Assembly: GCA_947458415.1 (NCBI GenBank)
Contig: CANGZG010000084.1
Location: forward strand, 1-9,893
Length of the DNA stretch: 9,893 nucleotides
Source: Comamonadaceae bacterium
Lineage (GTDB): Bacteria; Pseudomonadota; Gammaproteobacteria; Burkholderiales; Burkholderiaceae_C
Direction: 5' to 3'
The notes beneath the pieces were generated by a model. It searched no databases. It saw nothing but the letters and a program-made list of their open reading frames with translations, and was not told the origin of the DNA. Positions 1 through 5,997 of this stretch are shown in pieces. Position 1 is the first letter of the stretch. Each line of letters opens with the position of its first letter. A program made the position numbers and the translations under genes.

Positions 1-856
1 GACCAAACTGTTGGCGGTCCAAGGTGTATTGGCGTGCACGGTGAAAACAATCTTCGGCCGCACCCAATGCGCCCCAGGCAATGCCATAGCGCGCGCTGTT
101 CAAACACGTGAACGGGCCTTTCAAGCCTTGCACTTCGGGAAAGGCGTTTTCCTCTGGCACAAACACGCCGTCCATGACGATTTCACCGGTGATCGACGCA
201 CGCAAACCCACTTTGCTGTGGATGGCCGGTGCGCTCAAACCCGGCATGCCTTTTTCAAGTACAAAGCCGCGTATCGGCCCGACCGCGCCGGATTCGCTGA
301 CCTCTTTGGCCCAAACCACGAACACATCGGCGACCGGCGAATTCGAAATCCACATTTTGTTGCCACTGAGTTGGTAACCGCCTTTGACCTTTTGCGCGCG
401 ACTCGCCATGCTGGCCGGGTCCGAGCCGTGGTCGGGTTCGGTCAAGCCGAAGCAGCCAATCCATTCGCCGGTGGCGAGTTTGGGCAAATATTTTTGGCGC
501 TGGCCTTCGGTGCCGAATTCGAAAATCGGCAACATCACCAAGGACGATTGCACGCTCATCATCGAGCGGTAGCCGGAGTCGACACGTTCGACCTCGCGGG
601 CGATCAAACCGTAAGCCACATAGTTCAACTCCGGGCCGCCGTATGCCGCAGGAATGGTGGGGCCGAGCAAACCCAGTTCACCCATTTCACGAAAAATCGC
701 GAGATCGGTTTTTTCATGCCGGAAAGCCTCGGTCACGCGCGGCAGCAATTTGTCCTGGCAATACGCATTCGCGGCCTCGCGGATCATGCGTTCTTCTTCG
801 CTCAATTGCTGGTCCAGCAACAAAGGATCGTCCCAATGAAATGCATGCTTGGCCAT
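1..856 (-). CDS. gcdH: glutaryl-CoA dehydrogenase, 3' end off the window
   Basis: This FAD enzyme of the acyl-CoA dehydrogenase family oxidises and decarboxylates glutaryl-CoA to crotonyl-CoA in the cytoplasm, late in lysine, tryptophan and aromatic-acid breakdown, passing electrons to ETF. I translated 285 residues by hand from ATG at 856 (MAKHAFHWDD). YRSMMSVQSSLVM at about 96-108 carries the Arg and Ser (R97, S101) matching human GCDH Arg94 and Ser98, which bind the glutaryl carboxylate and set this enzyme apart from other acyl-CoA dehydrogenases. CFGLTEPDHGSDP (135-147) is the flavin-binding segment, WISNSPVADVFVVWA (169-183) follows it, and ARYGIAWGALGAAEDC (255-270) opens the C-terminal helical domain. 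About 110 residues, including the catalytic Glu of the usual YEGTHDIH motif, lie beyond the left edge. GGAG at 862-865 (minus strand), five bases before the ATG, supports the start. It follows the acetoacetyl-CoA synthetase gene on the same strand, but a 155-base gap with a strong hairpin suggests its own promoter. Confidence 0.95.
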   Translation of the reverse strand, partial: MAKHAFHWDDPLLLDQQLSEEERMIREAANAYCQDKLLPRVTEAFRHEKTDLAIFREMGELGLLGPTIPAAYGGPELNYVAYGLIAREVERVDSGYRSMMSVQSSLVMLPIFEFGTEGQRQKYLPKLATGEWIGCFGLTEPDHGSDPASMASRAQKVKGGYQLSGNKMWISNSPVADVFVVWAKEVSESGAVGPIRGFVLEKGMPGLSAPAIHSKVGLRASITGEIVMDGVFVPEENAFPEVQGLKGPFTCLNSARYGIAWGALGAAEDCFHRARQYTLDRQQFG

Positions 857-908
857 GGATGCTCCGGTTGGCGTTTTGTGTGACAGAAGTTTGGATGTTA
901 ATCCTGCG

Positions 909-921
909 CAGCTTCAAGCTG
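909..921. promoter_or_regulatory. 13-bp palindrome upstream of gcdH, possible operator
   Basis: CAGCTT-C-AAGCTG is a perfect 6-bp inverted repeat around one central base, about 55 bases upstream of the gcdH start. A dyad in this position could bind a regulator; gcdH genes in proteobacteria are often controlled by a LysR-type protein. No regulator gene is visible here and I could not place a convincing -35/-10 pair around it. A dyad this short can occur by chance, so this is only a candidate. Confidence 0.2.
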
Positions 922-936
922 TCTAGAGGGTAATGG

Positions 937-1002
937 GGTGGTAATTGGGGTCAGATACCAATTAATTTGGGAATTAATTGGTATCTGACCCCAATTACCA
1001 CC
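937..1002. repeat. perfect 31-bp inverted repeat with 4-base spacer (REP-like hairpin)
   Basis: Bases 937-967 pair without mismatch with 972-1002 around the spacer TGGG, giving a 31-bp stem whose arm contains GGGGTCAGATACCAATTAAT. The minus-strand copy begins 10 bases after the stop of the acetoacetyl-CoA synthetase gene, so that gene's mRNA would end in a very stable hairpin. No run of T follows on either strand, so it is not a classical intrinsic terminator, though it may stall polymerase or protect the 3' end. From memory, GGGGTCAGA palindromes are widespread dispersed elements in proteobacteria and resemble REP sequences mobilised by RAYT (Y1-type) transposases; no such transposase is in the window. 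The symmetry is seen directly; the REP assignment is inference. Confidence 0.9.
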
Positions 1003-1011
1003 ACCAAGAAT

Positions 1012-3099
1012 TCATGTCGATGCAGCCAAATGCCGTTTCGCCAGCGCGATGTACCAATCCAAACAAGCCGGATTCGCCATCGCGTCACGGTTCAACACTT
1101 TTTCCACCGGCTGCCCGAGCATCAATTTCTTGATCGGCAACTCCTGTTTTTTGCCTGACAGCGTGCGCGGAATTTCCGCGACTTGGAAGATGTCGTTCGG
1201 CACAAAACGGGGGCTGAGCGCGGTGCGGATGGCGCCGTTCAAGCGGTCGCGCAAGGCATCGTCCAGCACCACGCCCGCACGCAACACGACGAACAACGGC
1301 ATGTAACTTTCTTTGCCCAAATATTCCAAATCCACCACCATGCTGTCGAGCACTTCCGGCAACGCCTCGACCGCGCTGTACAACTCGCTGGTGCCCATGC
1401 GCAAACCGTAACGGTTGATGGTGGCGTCACTGCGGCCATAAATGATGGCGCGGCCCTCGGGCGTGATCTTCAACCAATCGCCATGGCGCCACACGGCACC
1501 CGCCTCCGCGGGCAAATCTCCACCGCCGGGTTGTCTGCCTTGGCCCGCCGGGAAGGTGTCGAAATAGCTGCCCAAGTAACGTTGGTTGTCGGTGTCGCCC
1601 CAAAAAAACGGGGGCATGCACGGCAAGGGTTGGGTCACCACCAATTCGCCCACTTCGTCGATCACCGGTTTGCCTTGCTCGTTCCAAGCTTCCACACTCA
1701 CGCCCAAAAAACGGCATTGCATTTCACCAGCCACCATCGGCAATTCGCGGTGTCCGCCCACATAAGCCCCGGCGTCGGTGCCGCCCGAAATATTGCACCA
1801 CCAAATGTCTTGCGCAGGCGCACCGGCCGCCGCATACACCTGATGGAATTGGTCGGTGCCCCATTGCTGCACCTCGGCACTCAAAGGGGAACCCGTGGTG
1901 CCTAGCGCGCGTATTTGATGCAAGCCAGGGATGGAAGACAAGGAGACGCCCGCTTTCATGCAGTTGGCAAAAAACGCCGCGCCGCCGCCAAAAAATGTCA
2001 CGCGTTCACTGGCGGCATAACGCCACAACACGCCCCAGTCCGGTCGCTCTTTGGTGCCCCCCGGGTTGCCGTCGTAAATCACGCAGGTGGTGCCACTCAA
2101 CAAGCCACTTAACTGCGCATTCCACATCACCCAACCGGTGGACGAGTACCACATGAACCGCTCGCCCCACGAATTTGGTTCGTAACTGCAGGCCACGTCG
2201 TAATGCAAATTTTTGTGTGCCATGCCGTTGAGCATGGTGCCGCCGTGGTCATGCACCAATGGCTTGGGCAAACCGGTGGTGCCGCTCGAATACACAATCC
2301 ACAACGGATGGTTAAAGGGCAACCACATGGGGACAAATGCATGCACGGCCGCGTCATCGCGCTGCACAATGTGTTGCCAATCGGTGCTGTCGGCGATGGG
2401 CGGCTGGTTGTCGAGGTTGCGGTAAATCACCACGTGTTCCACGCTGGGCAAGGCCTGTCTTAACTCGTCCACCACGGTGTGACGCGCCAAGTCTTTGCCA
2501 CCGTAAGTGACCCCGTCAACCGCGATCAACACCTTGGGTGTGATTTGTTTGAAACGGTCGACCACCGCGTTGGTGCCCATGTCGGGTGCGCACACGCTCC
2601 AAATGCCGCCCACACTGACCACCGCCAAAAACGCGACCATGGTTTCGGGAATGTTGGGCAAATACGCGGCCACCCGGTCACCAGGTTTCACGCCTTGTGC
2701 TTGCAAATGCAAGGACAGCGCAGCGGCTTGTCGCTTTAACGCTGTCCAAGACAATTCGCGACGCTGTCCGCGTTCATTGCTGCCAATGATGGCAGGCATG
2801 CCCGCGGCATGTGCGGCATCGACATGCCGCAACACCTGCTGCGCGTAATTCACTTGTGCCCCGACAAACCAACGTGCGCCCGGCATGGTGTTGCGCTCGA
2901 GTACCGTGGTGTGCGGTGTGGGCGAAGTCAAATCCAGATAGTCCCACGCGGACTGCCAAAAATCTTCCAAGTGTGTGACCGACCAGCGCCACATGGCTTG
3001 GTAGTCATCGAAATGCAATTCACGATGCTCGGCCAACCATTGTTGGTAAAGGCGAATTTGCGGGACGAACGCGGGTTGGGCAGTCAAAGAAGTGTTCAT
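1012..3099 (-). CDS. acetoacetyl-CoA synthetase (acetoacetate--CoA ligase)
   Basis: This adenylate-forming cytoplasmic enzyme (ANL superfamily) converts acetoacetate, ATP and CoA to acetoacetyl-CoA, linking ketone bodies and polyhydroxybutyrate turnover to central metabolism. I count 695 residues from ATG 3099, slightly longer than the usual 650 or so. The N-terminal FVPQIRLYQQWL segment is typical of the family. The phosphate loop YSSGTTGLPK is at about 270-279, GGTD at 439-442, HGDW at 539-542, GRSDATINRYGLRMGTSE at 555-572 (hinge and adenylate binding), and SGKKQELPIKK at 648-658 with the catalytic Lys near 650. Residues about 518-534 form a Gly/Pro/Gln-rich stretch (GQGRQPGGGD) that I do not recall in most homologues. 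An in-frame ATG at 3165 would add 22 residues (MWHLSGLAAH) unlike the family. Neither start has a clear Shine-Dalgarno, and 3099 is preferred by homology. The gene diverges from the thioesterase gene. A more general short-chain acyl-CoA synthetase role cannot be excluded. Confidence 0.92.
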   Translation of the reverse strand: MNTSLTAQPAFVPQIRLYQQWLAEHRELHFDDYQAMWRWSVTHLEDFWQSAWDYLDLTSPTPHTTVLERNTMPGARWFVGAQVNYAQQVLRHVDAAHAAGMPAIIGSNERGQRRELSWTALKRQAAALSLHLQAQGVKPGDRVAAYLPNIPETMVAFLAVVSVGGIWSVCAPDMGTNAVVDRFKQITPKVLIAVDGVTYGGKDLARHTVVDELRQALPSVEHVVIYRNLDNQPPIADSTDWQHIVQRDDAAVHAFVPMWLPFNHPLWIVYSSGTTGLPKPLVHDHGGTMLNGMAHKNLHYDVACSYEPNSWGERFMWYSSTGWVMWNAQLSGLLSGTTCVIYDGNPGGTKERPDWGVLWRYAASERVTFFGGGAAFFANCMKAGVSLSSIPGLHQIRALGTTGSPLSAEVQQWGTDQFHQVYAAAGAPAQDIWWCNISGGTDAGAYVGGHRELPMVAGEMQCRFLGVSVEAWNEQGKPVIDEVGELVVTQPLPCMPPFFWGDTDNQRYLGSYFDTFPAGQGRQPGGGDLPAEAGAVWRHGDWLKITPEGRAIIYGRSDATINRYGLRMGTSELYSAVEALPEVLDSMVVDLEYLGKESYMPLFVVLRAGVVLDDALRDRLNGAIRTALSPRFVPNDIFQVAEIPRTLSGKKQELPIKKLMLGQPVEKVLNRDAMANPACLDWYIALAKRHLAAST

Positions 3100-3130
3100 G
3101 GGTCTGGAGGTTAGCAGGACGCCGTGCGGG

Positions 3131-3144
3131 GCCGCGTGCGCGGC
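3131..3144. promoter_or_regulatory. GC-rich palindrome in the divergent intergenic region
   Basis: GCCGCG-TG-CGCGGC is a perfect 6-bp dyad lying in the 89 bases between the two divergent starts (3099 minus, 3189 plus). On the plus strand it sits just upstream of TAAGAT (3153-3158), a 4-of-6 match to a -10 box, and occupies the -35/spacer area, where no good -35 hexamer exists. That would suit a regulator acting on both genes, but GC-rich dyads are common in such DNA. Treat it as a weak candidate. Confidence 0.25.
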
Positions 3145-3188
3145 AAGCCCACTAAGATGCCACATCGATTTGAAGGAAACCCATTGTC

Positions 3189-3611
3189 ATGGCGATTTGG
3201 ACCAAACCCATCAGCACCGACATTCTGACCACGACCCACATTGACACCGCCGCCGAGCGACTGGGCATCGAGTTTGTCGAAATCGGGCCTGATTTCATTC
3301 GCGGCCGCATTCCTGTAGACCACCGCACCCGCCAGCCCTATGGCGTGATCCATGGCGGTGCGAACGTGGTGCTGGCGGAAACCTTGGGCTCGTGCGGCGC
3401 CGATTACGCCACACCCGTGGGTCACCGCATCGTCGGCTTGGACATCAACGCCAACCACATCCGCGGTGTGGCCGAGGGCTGGGTCAATGGCATAGCCAGG
3501 CCGGTGCACATCGGGCGCAGCACACAGGTCTGGCAAATCGACATGCGCGACGACCAAGGTCGCATCAGCTGTGTGTCGCGCTTGACCTTGTCGGTGTTGG
3601 CGCCGCGTTAA
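3189..3611 (+). CDS. hotdog-fold acyl-CoA thioesterase, PaaI/YdiI type
   Basis: The 140-residue protein has the length and pattern of a single-domain hotdog thioesterase of the PaaI/YdiI (MenI)/EntH group, tetrameric cytoplasmic enzymes that hydrolyse aromatic or short acyl-CoA thioesters. GVIHGGANVVLAETLGS (52-68) is the signature helix: HGG at 55-57 lines the active site, and E64 matches the catalytic Glu63 of E. coli YdiI and EntH. GLDINANHIRGV (83-94) and VNGIARPVHIGRSTQVWQID (99-118) are the following strands that contact CoA. GAAGGAAA at 3172-3179 precedes ATG 3189 at a workable distance. The gene is transcribed away from acetoacetyl-CoA synthetase, so the pair may balance synthesis and hydrolysis of an acyl-CoA. 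A menaquinone role is not supported by the neighbours. The exact substrate cannot be told from the sequence. Confidence 0.88.
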   Translation: MAIWTKPISTDILTTTHIDTAAERLGIEFVEIGPDFIRGRIPVDHRTRQPYGVIHGGANVVLAETLGSCGADYATPVGHRIVGLDINANHIRGVAEGWVNGIARPVHIGRSTQVWQIDMRDDQGRISCVSRLTLSVLAPR

Positions 3612-3642
3612 ACCGCTAAACCCGTTCACTGCGCGGGCCTTT

Positions 3643-3658
3643 CCCCAAAGGGGTTTTT
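3643..3658 (+). terminator. possible intrinsic terminator after the thioesterase gene
   Basis: CCCC-AAA-GGGG followed directly by TTTTT lies 32 bases after the thioesterase stop. The same bases can form an alternative stem CCTTT/AAAGG (3638-3642 with 3647-3651). The stem is short (4-5 bp), so termination may be weak and read-through into the cytochrome gene is possible. Confidence 0.4.
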
Positions 3659-3707
3659 CATTTTCGGTAGGGTGTGGGAATATTTCCTGTTTTTGGAGTC
3701 CTCGACC

Positions 3708-4043
3708 ATGTTCAAGTATCTGCTGTGCTGCCTGTGCCTGTGCCCTGTGTGGGTGTCCGCCCAAACCGATGCCTTGGCTTTGGCCAAAGAAAAAGCGTGT
3801 CTGGGATGTCACAGTGTGGATCAGCACACCATGTCGGTGCCGTCTTACCAAAAGATTGCTGAAAAGTACCGTGGCGACCCCGGCGCGGTGGAATACCTGT
3901 CAGAAAAAATCCGCAACGGTGGCAAAGGGGTTTGGGGTGGTGGCGGCCGCAGCCTGATGCCCGCTTTCTTGAATTTGAGTCAAAGTGAAATCCGTCTGCT
4001 GGTGGACTGGATTTTGTCGATGAAGGAAACACCGGCCTCTTGA
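3708..4043 (+). CDS. small periplasmic monohaem cytochrome c (class I, c551-like)
   Basis: The product is a 111-residue exported electron carrier. An N-terminal signal peptide (MFKYLLCCLCLCPVWVSA, likely cleaved after Ala18) precedes a roughly 93-residue cytochrome domain. Haem is attached covalently at CLGCH (31-35), with H35 as proximal ligand, and M84 in RSLMPAF is the expected sixth ligand. The order CxxCH, then GGKGVWG (71-77), then MP is the c551/c5 pattern, although GGGGR replaces the more usual short link between GVWG and the ligand Met. GGAG at 3695-3698 lies nine bases before ATG 3708; an in-frame ATG at 3672 would put 12 polar and aromatic residues ahead of the signal peptide and is less likely. 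The signal peptide holds four Cys (7, 8, 10, 12), which is unusual. It probably shuttles electrons in the periplasm; its partners are not in the window. Confidence 0.88.
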   Translation: MFKYLLCCLCLCPVWVSAQTDALALAKEKACLGCHSVDQHTMSVPSYQKIAEKYRGDPGAVEYLSEKIRNGGKGVWGGGGRSLMPAFLNLSQSEIRLLVDWILSMKETPAS

Positions 4044-4070
4044 CCACGGTGTTTGATCCGTGGTTTATTT
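4043..4070 (+). terminator. intrinsic terminator of the cytochrome gene
   Basis: The 7-bp stem ACCACGG (4043-4049) with CCGTGGT (4058-4064) closes an 8-base loop and is followed by TTATTT. It begins at the last base of the cytochrome stop codon and fits a plus-strand rho-independent terminator. On the minus strand no T-run follows the stem, so it should not serve the opposing gene. The T tract overlaps the stop codon of the convergent DUF333 gene (4065-4067), an economical arrangement. Confidence 0.6.
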
Positions 4071-4373
4071 GCGGTCGCGCGCGGTCGGTGTTGAGGCGCC
4101 CGTTGGTGACGCTTCAGTCGGGGTGGGCATGCTGTCTTTCGCGGGGCATTCGCCTTTGAAGAAGGCCCATTCTTCGCACATTTGGCCCGACGGCCATTTG
4201 CACCAGCTTTGTTCGCCTTTGTCGGTATAGGTTTTCACCGAAGTGCCGCCCGCGCTGGCACATGCAACAGCAGCGGGGTTGGCCATGGCGAGGTGTTCTG
4301 ACGCAGCGAAGTCGTGCGCCATGCATGCCATCGATGTGCACACACTTGCCAGCAAACACGCCCAAGGGTTCAT
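4065..4373 (-). CDS. small exported DUF333 (hemolysin-type) protein
   Basis: The product is 102 residues. A hydrophobic N-terminus (MNPWACLLASVCTSMACMA) looks like a signal peptide but has no Lys or Arg before the hydrophobic core. The segment NPAAVACASAGGTSV (32-46), SWCKWPSGQMCEEW (56-69) and FFKGECP (71-77) is the DUF333 pattern, a short Cys-containing domain often annotated 'hemolysin' in genomes with little experimental support. C38, C58, C66 and C76 could form two disulfides in the periplasm. The tail from 78 is Pro/Thr/Ala-rich and ends TARDRK. The start is fixed: an in-frame TGA lies two codons upstream of the ATG, and ATGA overlaps the stop of the adenosyltransferase gene, so translation is probably coupled. 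Biochemical function is unknown; the domain call is fairly secure, the role is not. Confidence 0.8.
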   Translation of the reverse strand: MNPWACLLASVCTSMACMAHDFAASEHLAMANPAAVACASAGGTSVKTYTDKGEQSWCKWPSGQMCEEWAFFKGECPAKDSMPTPTEASPTGASTPTARDRK

Positions 4374-4933
4374 GCGTCAGCGGCTTTCATGCGTTCGCTT
4401 TTCCAATACACATCGTCACCGCCGTGCATGCGGTTGAGCACACGCGCCAGCACGAACATCAAATCACTTAACCGGTTGAGGTATTGACGCGGTGTCGGGT
4501 TGAGCGCTTCTTCTGCGCCCAAAGCCACGACCGCACGTTCTGCACGGCGCGCCACCGTGCGGCACACATGCGCCAGCGATGCAGCGCGGCTGCCTGCGGG
4601 CAAAATGAATTCTTGCAATTTCGGCAGCACCGCATTGTGCTCGGCCAAGGCGTTGTCCAACAACAGCAACGCATCTGCTTTGAGCAACTCAAACCCGGGA
4701 ATGCTCAACTCGCCACCCAAATTGAACAATTGGTGCTGCACTTCCACCAACAAATGCCGCACCGTTTCGGGCATGTCCTCACACAACAGCACGCCCATGT
4801 GTGAATTGAGTTCGTCCACCTCGCCCATGGCGTGAACCCGCAAACTGTTTTTGCTGACCCGGCGGTTGTCGCCCAGCCCTGTGGTGCCATCGTCGCCGGT
4901 ACGGGTCGCTATTTGTGTGAGTCGGTTCGCCAT
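4370..4933 (-). CDS. PduO-type cob(I)alamin adenosyltransferase
   Basis: The enzyme moves the adenosyl group of ATP to cob(I)alamin, forming adenosylcobalamin, the cofactor of enzymes such as methylmalonyl-CoA mutase. It is a 187-residue, mostly helical, usually trimeric cytoplasmic protein. TRTGDDGTTGL (10-20) is the N-terminal ATP-binding signature; VDELNSHMG (39-47), FILPAGS (109-115), ARRAERAV (128-135) and YLNRLSDLMFVLAR (151-164) are the other conserved blocks, including the Arg/Glu residues that bind triphosphate. I chose ATG 4933 over the in-frame ATG at 4960 because AGGA (4942-4945 on the minus strand) lies eight bases before it and homologues begin near MANRLTQIATRTGDDG. It heads a two-gene unit with the DUF333 gene (ATGA overlap) and diverges from the 5015 gene. 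No B12-dependent enzyme or other cobalamin gene is in the window. Confidence 0.93.
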   Translation of the reverse strand: MANRLTQIATRTGDDGTTGLGDNRRVSKNSLRVHAMGEVDELNSHMGVLLCEDMPETVRHLLVEVQHQLFNLGGELSIPGFELLKADALLLLDNALAEHNAVLPKLQEFILPAGSRAASLAHVCRTVARRAERAVVALGAEEALNPTPRQYLNRLSDLMFVLARVLNRMHGGDDVYWKSERMKAADA

Positions 4934-4952
4934 GTGTGCTGTCCTGTTGGTT

Positions 4953-4961
4953 GCTTGCATT
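4953..4961 (-). promoter_or_regulatory. AATGCAAGC motif upstream of the adenosyltransferase start
   Basis: Read on the minus strand, ACAATGCAAGC ends 19 bases before ATG 4933. GACAAT, overlapping it, matches a -10 box at 4 of 6 positions, but I find no acceptable -35 at 16-18 bases. The same AATGCAAGC 9-mer sits 17 bases upstream of the FAD dehydrogenase start (5972-5980). It could be a promoter start-site signature or a coincidence. Confidence 0.25.
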
Positions 4962-5014
4962 GTCTCAGCAGCGCACCAAGTCGGCTACGCTCGGGGTTTT
5001 CAAAGGATTCCGAG

Positions 5015-5917
5015 ATGAACGCATCCCCACCCACCCATGTCGGTGTCATCGGTCTTGGCGCCATGGGCCGCGGCATGGCACAGAGCCTGCGCAAAGCGGG
5101 TTACCTGGTGCATGTGTGCGATGCCCTGCCAGGCGCGGCCGAGGCCTTCGCCAAAGACGGTGGGGTGGCTTGCCCGCATCCGGCGGCACTGGCGGCCTTG
5201 TGCCCCGTGGTGATCAGCGTGGTGGTGAACGCGGCACAAACCGAACAAGTGCTGTTTGGTGAACACGGCGCCGCCGCCGCGATGCAGGCACAAAGTGTGT
5301 TTGTCATGTGTTCCACCGTCGACCCGAATTGGTCTGCCGCCACGGCCGCGCGTTTGCAAGCGATGGGGCCGCATTATTTGGATGCGCCCATTTCCGGTGG
5401 AGCGGCCAAAGCCGCCAACGGACAAATCACCATGATGACCGCAGGCAGCGCGGCGGCTTACGCTTTGTGCGAACCGATGTTGAATGCCATGGCCGGCTCG
5501 GTGTACAAACTGGGCGAACAACCAGGCGCGGGCAGCAAAGTCAAAATCATCAACCAACTGCTGGCGGGTGTGCATATCGCCGCCGCCGCCGAAGCCATGG
5601 CCTTGGGCTTGCGCGAAGGGGTTGACCCGAACGCTTTGTACGAGGTGATCACCCACAGCGCGGGCAACAGTTGGATGTTTGAAAACCGCATGCCACATGT
5701 GCTCGCCGCAGATTACTCGCCACTGTCAGCGGTAGACATTTTCGTGAAAGACCTGGGTCTGGTGCTCGACATGGCGAGGGCCAGCAAATTTCCCTTGCCT
5801 TTGTCCAGCACCGCGCATCAAATGTTCATGCAAGCCAGCACCGCAGGTTTTGCCAAAGAAGACGACAGCGCGGTGATCAAAATTTTCCCGGGCATCCAGT
5901 TGCCCAGCCAAGCCTAG
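5015..5917 (+). CDS. NAD(P)-dependent beta-hydroxyacid dehydrogenase (3-hydroxyisobutyrate / L-threonate dehydrogenase family)
   Basis: This 300-residue cytoplasmic dehydrogenase oxidises a 2- or 3-hydroxy acid using NAD(P). The family order is clear: Rossmann GLGAMG (13-18), substrate-binding DAPISGGAAKAANGQ (123-137), the catalytic helix GAGSKVKIINQ (171-181) with K177 as general catalyst and N180 nearby, then AAAAEAMAL (189-197) and KDLGLVLD (245-252). The closest match by eye is the LtnD (L-threonate 2-dehydrogenase) type common in Burkholderiales; 3-hydroxyisobutyrate or tartronate-semialdehyde activity is also possible. The usual ltnD partners (otnK, otnC-like) are absent, so I give no symbol. 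AGGA at 5004-5007 sits seven bases before ATG 5015; the in-frame ATG at 4832 would overlap the divergent adenosyltransferase gene and add 61 residues outside the fold. An FAD hydroxyacid dehydrogenase gene follows 80 bases downstream on the same strand. Confidence 0.87.
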   Translation: MNASPPTHVGVIGLGAMGRGMAQSLRKAGYLVHVCDALPGAAEAFAKDGGVACPHPAALAALCPVVISVVVNAAQTEQVLFGEHGAAAAMQAQSVFVMCSTVDPNWSAATAARLQAMGPHYLDAPISGGAAKAANGQITMMTAGSAAAYALCEPMLNAMAGSVYKLGEQPGAGSKVKIINQLLAGVHIAAAAEAMALGLREGVDPNALYEVITHSAGNSWMFENRMPHVLAADYSPLSAVDIFVKDLGLVLDMARASKFPLPLSSTAHQMFMQASTAGFAKEDDSAVIKIFPGIQLPSQA

Positions 5918-5945
5918 ACCCCGATGCGCCAAGGGGAACACCCCA

Positions 5946-5974
5946 TAGGCAGCGCCGCCCTGCCTGCCTAGAAT
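5946..5974 (+). promoter_or_regulatory. candidate sigma-70 promoter of the FAD dehydrogenase gene
   Basis: TAGGCA (5946-5951, 4 of 6 to TTGACA) and TAGAAT (5969-5974, 5 of 6 to TATAAT) are separated by 17 bases and lie 23 bases before ATG 5998. The same stretch can fold as a 7-bp stem TAGGCAG/CTGCCTA (5946-5952 with 5964-5970) with no T-run after it. Promoter and hairpin readings overlap; I favour the promoter. Confidence 0.35.
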
Positions 5975-5997
5975 GCAAGCTCACAGGAGTACCCGCC

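Noticed and set aside
11..883. 290-codon plus-strand open frame at the left edge
   Set aside because: It is antisense to gcdH, whose conserved motifs read cleanly on the minus strand. The translated plus-strand protein is His/Arg/Ala-rich with no family pattern, as expected from GC-biased third codon positions.
937..1002. Reading the large palindrome as a rho-independent terminator
   Set aside because: The stem is strong, but neither strand carries a T-run after it, so it is reported as a repeat with a possible 3'-end role.
1183..1905. 240-codon plus-strand open frame inside the acetoacetyl-CoA synthetase gene
   Set aside because: Antisense shadow; the minus-strand ligase motifs cover the same bases and no ribosome-binding site or domain supports the plus-strand frame.
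1012..3165. Longer acetoacetyl-CoA synthetase start at 3165
   Set aside because: The 22 added residues do not resemble the family's N-terminus, no Shine-Dalgarno precedes it, and it would use most of the divergent promoter region.
3677..3687. GGAA-TAT-TTCC palindrome before the cytochrome gene
   Set aside because: A 4-bp dyad is too short to separate from chance. It may overlap a weak promoter (TTTTCA, 18-base gap, AATATT), but both hexamers match at only four positions.
3111..3851. 246-codon minus-strand open frame over the thioesterase and cytochrome genes
   Set aside because: It lies opposite two well-supported genes with a hotdog signature and CxxCH motif, spans their intergenic region and terminator, and shows no recognisable domain.
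5000..5698. 232-codon minus-strand open frame opposite the beta-hydroxyacid dehydrogenase
   Set aside because: Low-complexity His/Gly/Arg-rich shadow of a gene whose Rossmann and catalytic motifs are intact on the plus strand.
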